A stretch of DNA of 64,000 bases from Comamonas halotolerans. Its GTDB lineage: Bacteria; Pseudomonadota; Gammaproteobacteria; Burkholderiales; Burkholderiaceae_C. The stretch spans positions 33,418-97,417 of the forward strand of contig NZ_JASAUZ010000004.1 of NCBI RefSeq assembly GCF_030162935.1, in the 5' to 3' direction. The notes beneath the pieces were generated by a model that was not told the origin of the DNA, did no database searches, and saw nothing but the letters and a program-made list of their open reading frames with translations. The position numbers were made by a program, and so were the translations under genes. Positions 30,328-39,839 of this stretch are shown piece after piece (position 1 is the stretch's first letter; the number at the start of each line of letters is the position of its first letter).

Positions 30328-30762
30328 TTATTGCTTGCCTGCGCTGGTTGCTGACTGCGTGGCAAAGGTGATTTGCGACAAGCCGGCGCGGCGCGCAGCT
30401 TCCATGGCGGATACGACAGCCTGATGGGGAGCTGCTGCATCGGCGCTGATGATCACAATGCTGTCGGCACCCGCAGGCGCGGCACCGGACAAGGCGCTGG
30501 CAATAGCGTCAACTGAACGATCTTCCAAGGTGTTCTGGTCAATTGCATAGCGGCCATCAGCGGCAATTGAGACGATAACTTCCTTGGGGCGATTTCTCAT
30601 TTGCTCAGCATCTGCCGTGGGCAGCGTCAGCTGCAGCTCTGTGAACTTGCTGTAGGTGGTGGTCAGCATCAGAAAGATGAGGATTACCAACAGCACGTCG
30701 ATGAACGGGATCAGATTGATCTCAGGTTCCTCTGCGCGCCGGGTTCTGAAATTCATGGCCAT
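30328..30762 (-). CDS. exbD: ExbD/TolR biopolymer transport protein
   Basis: A 144-residue proton-channel partner with one N-terminal membrane helix (INLIPFIDVLLVILIFLMLT) that includes the essential Asp, and a periplasmic domain. With ExbB it energises TonB-type or Tol-type transport. The ATG at 30762 is followed two codons later by a second ATG. It follows exbB by 17 bases. Confidence 0.93.
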   Translation of the reverse strand: MAMNFRTRRAEEPEINLIPFIDVLLVILIFLMLTTTYSKFTELQLTLPTADAEQMRNRPKEVIVSIAADGRYAIDQNTLEDRSVDAIASALSGAAPAGADSIVIISADAAAPHQAVVSAMEAARRAGLSQITFATQSATSAGKQ

Positions 30763-30779
30763 GGTGCAGTGAGCCTTTG

Positions 30780-31412
30780 CTATTTGGCGCGCAGGCAATT
30801 GAGGTGACGCACAAACTGCTCGCTGGCAAGCTCCAATTGCAGCAGGTACGCATCAACACGGGCGCGAAAGTATTTCCAAAAGATCAAGGCTGGTATGGCC
30901 ACAATCAAACCAAAAGCAGTGTTGTACAACGCAATGGATATGCCATGTGCCAATTGTCCGGGGTTGCCTGTGCCCATGGCACCAGCACCTGCCTGTGAGC
31001 CAAAAATCTCAATCATGCCAATCACCGTGCCTAGTAAACCCAGCAAAGGCGCGGCTGACGCAATCGTGGCTAATGCTCCCAGATATTTTTCCAACCGGTG
31101 GGCCACTTCGCGGCCGCTGGCTTCCATGCGCGCACGCAGGTCTGCTTCAGTACTTTTTGGGGAGGAGTGCAACTGCTGCAGGCCACTGGCCAGAACTTCG
31201 CCCAGAGCGCTGTTTTGTGATAACTGCTGGATCACATCGTTGGAGGGCAGGCGATCTTTGGAGACGGCCATAGCCTCATCCAGTAGCTTGGCGGGTGCTA
31301 TGCGTGCGGTTTTGAGAGAAATGAAACGCTCGATAATCAGCGCTAGAGCGATGATGGAACATGCAATAAGGGGCCAGATAGGCCAGCCAGCGGCCTGTAT
31401 GATCGACAGCAA
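30780..31412 (-). CDS. exbB: ExbB/TolQ/MotA-family proton channel
   Basis: A 210-residue inner-membrane protein with three membrane helices: LLSIIQAAGWPIWPLIACSI, SAAPLLGLLGTVIGMIEIF and ALYNTAFGLIVAIPALIFW. The likely start is the TTG at 31412, preceded by GGGAG at about eight bases, because longer readings lack a good site. It is divergent from xseA. Confidence 0.9.
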   Translation of the reverse strand: MLSIIQAAGWPIWPLIACSIIALALIIERFISLKTARIAPAKLLDEAMAVSKDRLPSNDVIQQLSQNSALGEVLASGLQQLHSSPKSTEADLRARMEASGREVAHRLEKYLGALATIASAAPLLGLLGTVIGMIEIFGSQAGAGAMGTGNPGQLAHGISIALYNTAFGLIVAIPALIFWKYFRARVDAYLLQLELASEQFVRHLNCLRAK

Positions 31413-31593
31413 CTTCGTTTCTCCCGTGCTAGTTGTGAGTCTGCAGCCGCACATTATCGCGCAGCACTGAGGCTGCGCCTGGCTGGCACGGTTTGATTGG
31501 CGCGCAATTGGCAAGTATCAAAGCTTGTATTCGTGTGCAGTGCGTGTGCTGTTGTTTTCTGCGCATTTTGCGCTTATCTGCTCGTCTATCCTC

Positions 31594-32910
31594 ATGTCTA
31601 TTTTTGATCGTGCATCGCCTGTTGCTCAACCTCGTGTCTGGGATGTGGGGGCTTTGTGCCGGGCCATCGCAGACAGCTTGGAAGCGCGCTTCAACCCGGT
31701 GACGGTTCGTGGTGAGATCTCGGGTTTTTCACGTGCAGGAAGCGGTCATTGCTACTTCTCTATCAAGGATGCAGCAGGGCAATTGCGATGTGCCATGTTT
31801 CGCCGGGCAGCCATGTCCATGGATTTCTTGCCTCGCGACGGTGAGCTGGTGGAAGTGCGCGGCAAGCTTGGAGTCTATGAGCAGCGCGGGGATCTCCAGC
31901 TGATCGTTGAAAGCATGCAGCGTGCTGGACAAGGTGCATGGTTCGAACAATTTTTGAAGTTGAAGGCACAGCTCGAATCGGAAGGCCTGTTTGATGCTGC
32001 TCGCAAACGTCCACTGCCAGCTATGCCGCGTGGAATTGGCGTGGTGACTTCACTGGGAGCGGCGGCATTGCATGATGTGGTTACTGCCTTGCAGCGCCGT
32101 GTGCCACATATTCCTGTGTGCATTGCCCCTTCTTTGGTGCAGGGTGCTCAAGCCCCTGCTTCCATCGTCCACGCCTTGCTGCAGCTGTACCAATGGGCTG
32201 AGTGCAAAGGCGCTCCAGGTGTGCCCGTGATTGATGTGATTTTGCTGGTGCGCGGTGGTGGCTCCATGGAGGATCTGTGGGCCTTCAATGATGAGCAAGT
32301 GGCTCGCACCATTGTGCAAAGCCCGGTGCCGTTGATCAGTGGTGTTGGTCATGAGACGGATTTCACCATCGCAGATTTTTGTGCCGACTTGCGTGCACCA
32401 ACACCTACGGCCGCTGCAGAACTTGTGGCCCAGCCACGCCAAGCTTGGCTGGACGGTCTGGACATGGTGCAAGAGAGAGTACTGTCAGCGCTGCTGCGCC
32501 ACGTGGATCGGCAAGGGCAGCGCCTGGATGCGGCTGCGATGCGCTTGGGGCGCCCCAGCCAACAATTGAGCGCACAACGTCTGCAATTGTCACGGTTGGG
32601 GCAGCAGATCCAGCATGGATTGCGCATGAAAATGCAGCAGCATGCACAGGTGTTCCAAACGCTGGAGCGCAATGTTCTGAGTAACACACGACGACATTTG
32701 GAGCAGCAGCGCCAATCCGTTGAGCAGCTGACCATGCGTGTGGAGTTGTTGAACCCGCAACGCGTGCTCGAGCGGGGTTACAGTGTGTTGACCACGCAAG
32801 GTGGCGAAGTACTTACCAGTGTGCAGCAGGCCCCTGTTGGCGCTGCATTGAAAGCGGTGTTGGCTGACGGTCATCTTGATGTGACGGTGACGCACCCCAA
32901 ACTACTGTGA
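31594..32910 (+). CDS. xseA: Exodeoxyribonuclease VII large subunit
   Basis: A 438-residue nuclease subunit degrading single-stranded DNA. The N-terminal OB fold covers residues 18-110 (VRGEISGFSRAGSGHCYFSI). The catalytic domain includes VTSLGAAALHDVVTALQRR, LVRGGGSMEDLWAFND and SGVGHETDFTIADFCADLRA, then a coiled-coil region and a C-terminal LERGYSVLTT segment. The start MSIFDRASPVAQPRVWDVGA matches the family. Confidence 0.96.
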   Translation: MSIFDRASPVAQPRVWDVGALCRAIADSLEARFNPVTVRGEISGFSRAGSGHCYFSIKDAAGQLRCAMFRRAAMSMDFLPRDGELVEVRGKLGVYEQRGDLQLIVESMQRAGQGAWFEQFLKLKAQLESEGLFDAARKRPLPAMPRGIGVVTSLGAAALHDVVTALQRRVPHIPVCIAPSLVQGAQAPASIVHALLQLYQWAECKGAPGVPVIDVILLVRGGGSMEDLWAFNDEQVARTIVQSPVPLISGVGHETDFTIADFCADLRAPTPTAAAELVAQPRQAWLDGLDMVQERVLSALLRHVDRQGQRLDAAAMRLGRPSQQLSAQRLQLSRLGQQIQHGLRMKMQQHAQVFQTLERNVLSNTRRHLEQQRQSVEQLTMRVELLNPQRVLERGYSVLTTQGGEVLTSVQQAPVGAALKAVLADGHLDVTVTHPKLL

Positions 32911-33071
32911 ACACAGGTCTTGCCAAGGCGATGAGACATTTTCTGAAGAACGCATGAATATTTGGCTGCAATTGCTCTTGCTTCTTCCTACAATGGATGA
33001 CAAGGTGTGTAGTTTGCGTTACGTCAAAATACACGCTCAGACTTCGCAGTGCGCAACGTCATTGACTTGCG

Positions 33072-33082
33072 CAAGTCTTCTA
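33072..33082. promoter_or_regulatory. CAAGTCTTCTA motif upstream of sodB
   Basis: The 11-mer CAAGTCTTCTA lies 29 bases before the sodB start. It recurs inverted before the monomeric isocitrate dehydrogenase (33862-33872) and upstream of adk (28170-28180). Confidence 0.4.
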
Positions 33083-33110
33083 ACTATTTAAACCACGATG
33101 AGGATTCAAA

Positions 33111-33695
33111 ATGGAACATACCTTGCCCCAGTTGCCTTACGCGATTGACGCCCTGGAACCCCATTACAGCAAAGAAACTTTCGAATACCACCACGGTAAG
33201 CACCACAACACCTATGTGGTGAACCTGAACAACCTGATCAAGGGCACTGAGTTCGAAAACCTGTCGCTGGAAGAAATCGTCAAGAAGGCCAGCGGCGGTA
33301 TTTACAACAATGCAGCTCAGCATTGGAACCACAGCTTTTTCTGGAAGTGCATGACTCCTAACGGTGGTGCAGCGCCTACCGGCAAGCTGGCTGATGCCAT
33401 CAACGCCAAGTTCGGCAGCTTCGAGAAGTTCAAGGAAGAGTTCGCCAAGTCTGCTGCAGGCAACTTCGGCTCGGGCTGGACATGGCTGGTCAAGAATGCC
33501 GACGGCTCTGTCGAGATTGTGAACACTGGCGCTGCTGGGAACCCTCTGGTGGATGGGAAGACTCCTCTGATCACCGTCGACGTGTGGGAACACGCTTACT
33601 ACATCGACTATCGCAATGCACGTCCCAAGTTCCTGGAAGTTTTCCTGAACAATCTGTCGAACTGGAAGTTCGCAGAAGAAAACTACGCTGCTTAA
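33111..33695 (+). CDS. sodB: Superoxide dismutase, Fe type
   Basis: A 194-residue Fe/Mn superoxide dismutase. Metal ligands are in [24 protein letters not shown] and [19 protein letters not shown]. The sequence around WNHSFFW and the length resemble SodB of proteobacteria, so iron is likely. There is no signal peptide. GAGG precedes the ATG. Confidence 0.95.
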   Translation: MEHTLPQLPYAIDALEPHYSKETFEYHHGKHHNTYVVNLNNLIKGTEFENLSLEEIVKKASGGIYNNAAQHWNHSFFWKCMTPNGGAAPTGKLADAINAKFGSFEKFKEEFAKSAAGNFGSGWTWLVKNADGSVEIVNTGAAGNPLVDGKTPLITVDVWEHAYYIDYRNARPKFLEVFLNNLSNWKFAEENYAA

Positions 33696-33741
33696 GACGT
33701 TGTCTCGCGCATAGCAGCCATCGCATAACGTGACGATGGTC

Positions 33742-33776
33742 AAGCCCGCTGGTGAAAGCCCGCGGGCTTTTCTTTT
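33742..33776 (+). terminator. Terminator after sodB
   Basis: AAGCCCGC (33742-33749) pairs with GCGGGCTT (33762-33769), followed by TTCTTTT. Confidence 0.8.
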
Positions 33777-33827
33777 GCTGTGCTGTTAGATTGTCACAAG
33801 CAAGCATTAAAAATGGCTTGCGTCAAC

Positions 33828-33872
33828 CAAGTCTTATAGAAGAGTTTTTGAGCAACTCTTGTAGAAGACTTG
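33828..33872. promoter_or_regulatory. 45-bp inverted repeat upstream of the monomeric isocitrate dehydrogenase
   Basis: The left arm CAAGTCTTATAGAAGAGTT and the inverted right arm CAAGTCTTCTACAAGAGTT differ at two of 19 positions and are separated by seven bases. Each arm is itself an imperfect palindrome (AAGTCTT ... AAGAGTT), as expected for a paired operator. Confidence 0.6.
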
Positions 33873-34054
33873 ATAAAAAGTGTCGTTCAACGGTTAGAAT
33901 TTTGCATAGTGGGAGTCTGCTTCACGTATGCGAAATTTCTGGCGGTTGCTCTATGCACGACAGAAGCCATGCATAACAGCAGGCAACCCGGTCGGGAGCA
34001 GGCTACTGAAGTGCCTATCCTCATCCCAGCAATCCATCGAGCCAAAAGCAAGAG

Positions 34055-36289
34055 ATGACAACTCAGCAATCCACCATCATCTACACCCTGACGGATGAAG
34101 CTCCCCGTCTGGCGACCAGCGCTTTCCTGCCTGTGGTACAAGCTTTCGCTTCCACCGCTGGCGTGAATGTCGAGACCAGCGACATTTCAGTGGCAGCCCG
34201 TATCCTGGGGGAGTTCAGCGATCTGTTGCCAGAAGCGCAGCGCGTGCCCAATACGCTGGCCGAACTGGGCAAGCTGACATTGACCCCTGAAGCCAACATC
34301 ATCAAGCTGCCCAATATTTCTGCATCCGTTGCGCAGTTGATGGCCGCCATCAAGGAGCTGCAAGGCAAAGGCTATGCGCTGCCAGACTATCCCGAGAACC
34401 CCACCACTGACGAAGAGAAAGCCATCAAGGCGCGCTATTCCAAGTGCCTGGGCTCGGCAGTGAACCCTGTGCTGCGTGAAGGCAACTCTGACCGTCGCGC
34501 ACCAGCTGCGGTGAAGAACTACGCCAAGAAGAATCCTCACTCCATGGGTGAATGGAAGCAATGGTCGCAGACCCACGTTTCGCACATGCATGAAGGCGAC
34601 TTCTATCACGGTGAAAAGTCCATGACGCTGGACAAGGCACGTGATGTGAAGATGGTGCTTGAGACAGCTTCCGGCAAGACCATCGTTCTGAAAGAAAAGG
34701 TTGCGCTCAAGGACGGCGAGATCATCGACTCCATGTTCATGAGCAAGAAGTCGTTGTGCGACTTTTATGAAAAACAGCTTGATGACTGCAAGGAAGCAGG
34801 CATCTTGTTCTCGCTGCACGTCAAGGCCACCATGATGAAGGTTTCGCACCCCATCGTGTTCGGTCACTGCGTAAAGATCTACTACAAGGAAGCCTTCGAG
34901 AAGCACGGCAAGCTGTTTGACGAGCTGGGCGTGAACGTCAACAACGGCATGGCCACGCTCTACGAAAAGATCGAGACCCTGCCTGCTTCCAAGCGCGAAG
35001 AAATCATTCGTGACCTGCATGCTTGCCAAGAGCATCGTCCTGCGCTGGCCATGGTGGATTCCGCCAAGGGCATTACCAACTTCCACTCGCCCAACGATGT
35101 GATCGTGGATGCCTCCATGCCTGCAATGATTCGCCAGGGCGGCAAGATGTGGGGGGCCGACGGCAAGCCTTACGACTGCAAGGCCGTGATGCCCGAGTCG
35201 ACCTTTGCCCGCATCTATCAGGAGATGATCAACTTCTGCAAGTGGCACGGCAATTTCGACCCCAAGACAATGGGCACCGTGCCTAACGTGGGCTTGATGG
35301 CGCAAAAGGCTGAAGAGTACGGTTCGCACGACAAGACGTTCGAAATCTCTGAAGCTGGTGTTGCCAATATTGTGGATATCGCCACCGGTGAAGTGCTGCT
35401 GACACAGAATGTGGAAGAGGGTGACATCTGGCGCATGTGCCAGGTCAAGGATGCAGCGATTCGTGACTGGGTGAAGCTGGCTGTCACCCGCGCACGCAAT
35501 TCCGGCATGCCCGCTATCTTCTGGCTGGATGCTTACCGTCCGCACGAAGCCGAGCTGATCAAGAAGGTCAACAAGTACCTGAAGGATCACGACACGACGG
35601 GTCTGGATATTCAGATCATGAGTCAGGTTCGCGCCATGCGTTACACCCTGGAGCGCGTGGCTCGTGGTCTGGACACCATTTCGGTAACCGGCAATATTCT
35701 GCGCGACTATCTGACCGACCTGTTCCCCATCATGGAGCTGGGTACATCGGCCAAGATGCTGTCCATCGTGCCTTTGATGGCTGGCGGCGGTATGTACGAA
35801 ACCGGCGCGGGTGGCTCTGCGCCCAAGCACGTGCAGCAGCTGGTGGAAGAAAACTTCCTGCGTTGGGACTCGTTGGGTGAATTCCTGGCGCTGGCTGTTT
35901 CGCTGGAAGACATGGGTATCAAGAACGGCAACGCGCAAGCCAAATTGCTGGCCAAGACTCTGGATCAGGCGACTGGCAAGCTGCTGGACGAGAACAAGTC
36001 CCCTTCGCGCAAGGTAGGTCAGATTGACAATCGTGGCTCGCAGTTCTATCTGTCTCTGTTCTGGGCTCAGGCCTTGGCAGAGCAGACAGAAGATGCGGCA
36101 CTGGCTGCCAAGTTCGCGCCTTTGGCCAAGACGTTGGCTGAGAACGAAGCCAAGATCGTGGCTGAGCTGGGTGCTGTGCAAGGCAAGGCTGCCGATATTG
36201 GCGGCTACTACCAGCCTGATCTGGCCAAGCTGGACGCCGTGATGCGCCCCAGCGCAACTTTCAACGCAGCGATTGCATCGCTGGCATGA
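34055..36289 (+). CDS. NADP-dependent isocitrate dehydrogenase, monomeric type
   Basis: A 744-residue monomeric (IDH-II) enzyme oxidising isocitrate to 2-oxoglutarate with [80 protein letters not shown] and [19 protein letters not shown] segments (here [20 protein letters not shown]) match the Azotobacter-type enzyme along its length. A second, unrelated dimeric isocitrate dehydrogenase is encoded 0.8 kb downstream. The upstream inverted repeat suggests regulated expression. Confidence 0.95.
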   Translation: MTTQQSTIIYTLTDEAPRLATSAFLPVVQAFASTAGVNVETSDISVAARILGEFSDLLPEAQRVPNTLAELGKLTLTPEANIIKLPNISASVAQLMAAIKELQGKGYALPDYPENPTTDEEKAIKARYSKCLGSAVNPVLREGNSDRRAPAAVKNYAKKNPHSMGEWKQWSQTHVSHMHEGDFYHGEKSMTLDKARDVKMVLETASGKTIVLKEKVALKDGEIIDSMFMSKKSLCDFYEKQLDDCKEAGILFSLHVKATMMKVSHPIVFGHCVKIYYKEAFEKHGKLFDELGVNVNNGMATLYEKIETLPASKREEIIRDLHACQEHRPALAMVDSAKGITNFHSPNDVIVDASMPAMIRQGGKMWGADGKPYDCKAVMPESTFARIYQEMINFCKWHGNFDPKTMGTVPNVGLMAQKAEEYGSHDKTFEISEAGVANIVDIATGEVLLTQNVEEGDIWRMCQVKDAAIRDWVKLAVTRARNSGMPAIFWLDAYRPHEAELIKKVNKYLKDHDTTGLDIQIMSQVRAMRYTLERVARGLDTISVTGNILRDYLTDLFPIMELGTSAKMLSIVPLMAGGGMYETGAGGSAPKHVQQLVEENFLRWDSLGEFLALAVSLEDMGIKNGNAQAKLLAKTLDQATGKLLDENKSPSRKVGQIDNRGSQFYLSLFWAQALAEQTEDAALAAKFAPLAKTLAENEAKIVAELGAVQGKAADIGGYYQPDLAKLDAVMRPSATFNAAIASLA

Positions 36290-36345
36290 AGCTGAGCTAT
36301 TAGCTGAAGCATTGCGCAGTTGATTGAAACTGCGCACAACACAAA

Positions 36346-36377
36346 GAGCTGCAGGCAATTGCCTGCGGCTCTTTTTT
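36346..36377 (+). terminator. Terminator after the monomeric isocitrate dehydrogenase
   Basis: GAGC-T-GCAGGC, loop AATT, GCCTGC-G-GCTC, then six T. A further GCGCAGT/ACTGCGC hairpin lies just upstream. Confidence 0.85.
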
Positions 36378-36445
36378 AATGTGCAGATGCTGTGAATGCG
36401 CTGAAAATTACGGCGCTGGACTTTGGAAGGTAAGGACCACGGCGG

Positions 36446-36922
36446 TCAGGGCCTGGATTGAAAAGGTGCGCCGCTGAGTTTGCTGCCGGCATGAATGTTT
36501 TTGCTCTTGAACCAGCCCTGGTTCATTTCAAGCACGTAGCGCACCGGTTTCTGGGAGCAGTGTGAGGCTTCATCCAGTGGTTGCATGTCTGCCAAATTCA
36601 CAATCGTGCCGTCGTCATCGACGAATGCCGCAGTCAGTGGGATGAGGGTGTTCTTCATCCAGAAGCACTGCACTCCAGGTTGCTCAAAGATGAACAACAT
36701 GCCTTCATGCGGGGGCATGGATTGACGGTGCATCAATCCAGTCTGGCGTTGTTGAAAGCGTGCTGCCACCTGTGCATCAATGCGATACATGCCTGCGCGC
36801 AGCTCCACACGGGGCAGATTCAGTTGGGGCGAGCCGCTGTGTTGGGCATGGGCTGCAAAACCAGTGACAAGAATCGCAGACAGGGTCAAAGAAGCAGTAA
36901 GTCGAAATGGCAGCAAGTTCAT
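36446..36922 (-). CDS. DUF192 family exported protein
   Basis: A 158-residue DUF192 protein with signal peptide MNLLPFRLTASLTLSAILVT ending near AAHA. The domain contains FQQRQTGLMHRQSMPPHEGM and FIFEQPGVQCFWMKNTLIPL. The family is widespread and its function unknown. An in-frame ATG at 36943 is an alternative start. It is divergent from icd. Confidence 0.88.
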   Translation of the reverse strand: MNLLPFRLTASLTLSAILVTGFAAHAQHSGSPQLNLPRVELRAGMYRIDAQVAARFQQRQTGLMHRQSMPPHEGMLFIFEQPGVQCFWMKNTLIPLTAAFVDDDGTIVNLADMQPLDEASHCSQKPVRYVLEMNQGWFKSKNIHAGSKLSGAPFQSRP

Positions 36923-37053
36923 GGAGCTATTGTGCAATGTCATGCGAGTGCTTGCCTATGGGTGGAATGCCAGGCAAGCTCACCTAAAATGGTTGTGAAA
37001 CACCGTTATCCATTCAAACGGCATAGGCTTTGGAGTCAGGAGACCGCGTACCC

Positions 37054-38313
<1,260 letters not shown>

Positions 38314-38334
38314 TGTAGACAATAGCTACGATCA

Positions 38335-38360
38335 CCCCGCGCATGCTGCGGGGTTTTTTT
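38335..38360 (+). terminator. Terminator after icd
   Basis: CCCCGC (38335-38340), loop GCATGCT, GCGGGG (38348-38353), then seven T. Confidence 0.9.
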
Positions 38361-38411
38361 ATTTGTCTTGGGGATGAGCGCTGTGATTTTTGGCGCAGAT
38401 TGTTTTTGAAT

Positions 38412-39839
38412 ATGAGTGTTTCAGAGAGTGCTTCTCCGTCCCAGACAGCCTTGCCTGATGGCATGAAGGGCCGACAGCGTAAGCTGGCCATGGCGGTCAT
38501 TTTGTGCGGCATCATGATTTGTGTGCTGGATGGCACCATGCTGAATCTGGCGCTTCCACAAATGGCCAGACAGTGGCAGATTGACCCGGCTTATACCTTG
38601 TGGGTGGTCAATGCCAACCAGATTGCTTCTCTGGTGCTGCTACTGCCCATGGCTGCGCTGGGTGATCGCCTGGGTTACAAGCGCGTCTATCTGTGGGGCA
38701 TGCTGGTATTTGGCGTGGCAAGTGTGATGGCTGCGCTGGCTCCGTCTTTGTCGTGGCTGATTGTGGCGCGTGCCTTGCAGGGCATGGGCATGGCGGGCGC
38801 ACTCAGTGTGAATGCGGCATTGGTACGGTTGATATACCCGCGCAGCATGCTGGGCCAGGGGATGGCGTTGAACTCCATGATAGTGGCTTTGAGCACGGTG
38901 ATGGGGCCGGTGGTGGCGGCGGCGGTGCTGTCCTGGGTGGGGTGGCGATGGCTGTTTTGCCTGCATTTGCCCGTGGCATTGTGGGTGTGCTGGCTGGGTA
39001 TGAAGTCTTTGCCGCGTCCGCAATATGCCTTGGATGCGAAGGGGCTGTCGTGGGTGGATGTTTTGCTCAATATCACCATGTTCGCGGCGATTTTTCTGGC
39101 GCTTGATCGCGTTAGTCACTATCAACCCGGGCAGGGTTTGAGTTGGGCGCTGTTTTGGCTGCTCGTGGGGCTGCTTTCAGGCGTGATTTATGTCAAACGC
39201 CAAAAGCATGATGCACAGCCCATGCTGCCTTTGGATTTGCTGCGGATACCGGTATTTCGCTTGTCCATGGGAGCATCCATCAGTGCTTTCAGTGCGCAGA
39301 CTATCGCTTTCCTCGCCATGCCTTTTTTGCTGATTGAAAGTCATGGCCTGAGCACCGGCCAGGCTGGATTGCTGATCAGCGCATGGCCTTTGGCTTTGGC
39401 TGTGGTGGCGCCGATTGTCGGACGTCTGATTGGTCGCGTCCCGGCGGGGCGTCTGGGAGCGATAGGTATGGGACTGTTTGCATGCGGGGTATGGGCTCTG
39501 GCTTGGCTGCCGCTCGATGCGGGGATGTGCAATATTGCATGGCGCATGGCCTTGTGTGGCGCGGGTTTTGCCATGTTCCAGTCGCCCAATAATCACACCA
39601 TAGTCACATCCGCGCCTGTGCATCGTAGTGGTGCAGCCAGTGGTATGCTGGGTTCGGCACGCCATACGGGGCAGGGGCTGGGGGCTGTGTGTCTGGCTGG
39701 GGCGTTTGTGCTTTGGCCTGGAAGTGAAGGCATGGCAGAACAGCGCGCTTTGGTACTGGCAGGCAGTTTTGCCGTGCTGTCAGCCTGTTTCAGTGGACTG
39801 CGCCAAACACCGGTAAGGCGATTGACGCAAGCAGATTAA
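38412..39839 (+). CDS. MFS transporter, DHA2 (EmrB/QacA) type
   Basis: A 475-residue multi-helix exporter. CVLDGTMLNLALPQMARQWQ in the first helix, LGDRLGYKRVYLWGMLVFG in the 2-3 loop and RALQGMGMAGALSVNAALVR fit drug:H+ antiporter family 2. Some 12-14 membrane helices are visible. The substrate is unknown. The ATG at 38412 follows the icd terminator by about 50 bases. Confidence 0.9.
   Translation: MSVSESASPSQTALPDGMKGRQRKLAMAVILCGIMICVLDGTMLNLALPQMARQWQIDPAYTLWVVNANQIASLVLLLPMAALGDRLGYKRVYLWGMLVFGVASVMAALAPSLSWLIVARALQGMGMAGALSVNAALVRLIYPRSMLGQGMALNSMIVALSTVMGPVVAAAVLSWVGWRWLFCLHLPVALWVCWLGMKSLPRPQYALDAKGLSWVDVLLNITMFAAIFLALDRVSHYQPGQGLSWALFWLLVGLLSGVIYVKRQKHDAQPMLPLDLLRIPVFRLSMGASISAFSAQTIAFLAMPFLLIESHGLSTGQAGLLISAWPLALAVVAPIVGRLIGRVPAGRLGAIGMGLFACGVWALAWLPLDAGMCNIAWRMALCGAGFAMFQSPNNHTIVTSAPVHRSGAASGMLGSARHTGQGLGAVCLAGAFVLWPGSEGMAEQRALVLAGSFAVLSACFSGLRQTPVRRLTQAD

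Larger units (their letters stand above)
33696..34054. other. Intergenic region between sodB and the monomeric isocitrate dehydrogenase
   Basis: About 360 bases holding the sodB terminator, then a 45-base inverted repeat at 33828-33872 and the promoter and leader of the next gene. No ORF of note. Confidence 0.6.

Noticed and set aside
34055..36289. First reading of this gene as malate synthase G, from its length and glyoxylate-like context.
   Set aside because: The motifs ([31 protein letters not shown]) are those of monomeric NADP isocitrate dehydrogenase.
34187..36358. 723-codon minus-strand ORF.
   Set aside because: It is fully antisense to the monomeric isocitrate dehydrogenase, whose sequence matches its family along the whole length; composition of the antisense reading is atypical.
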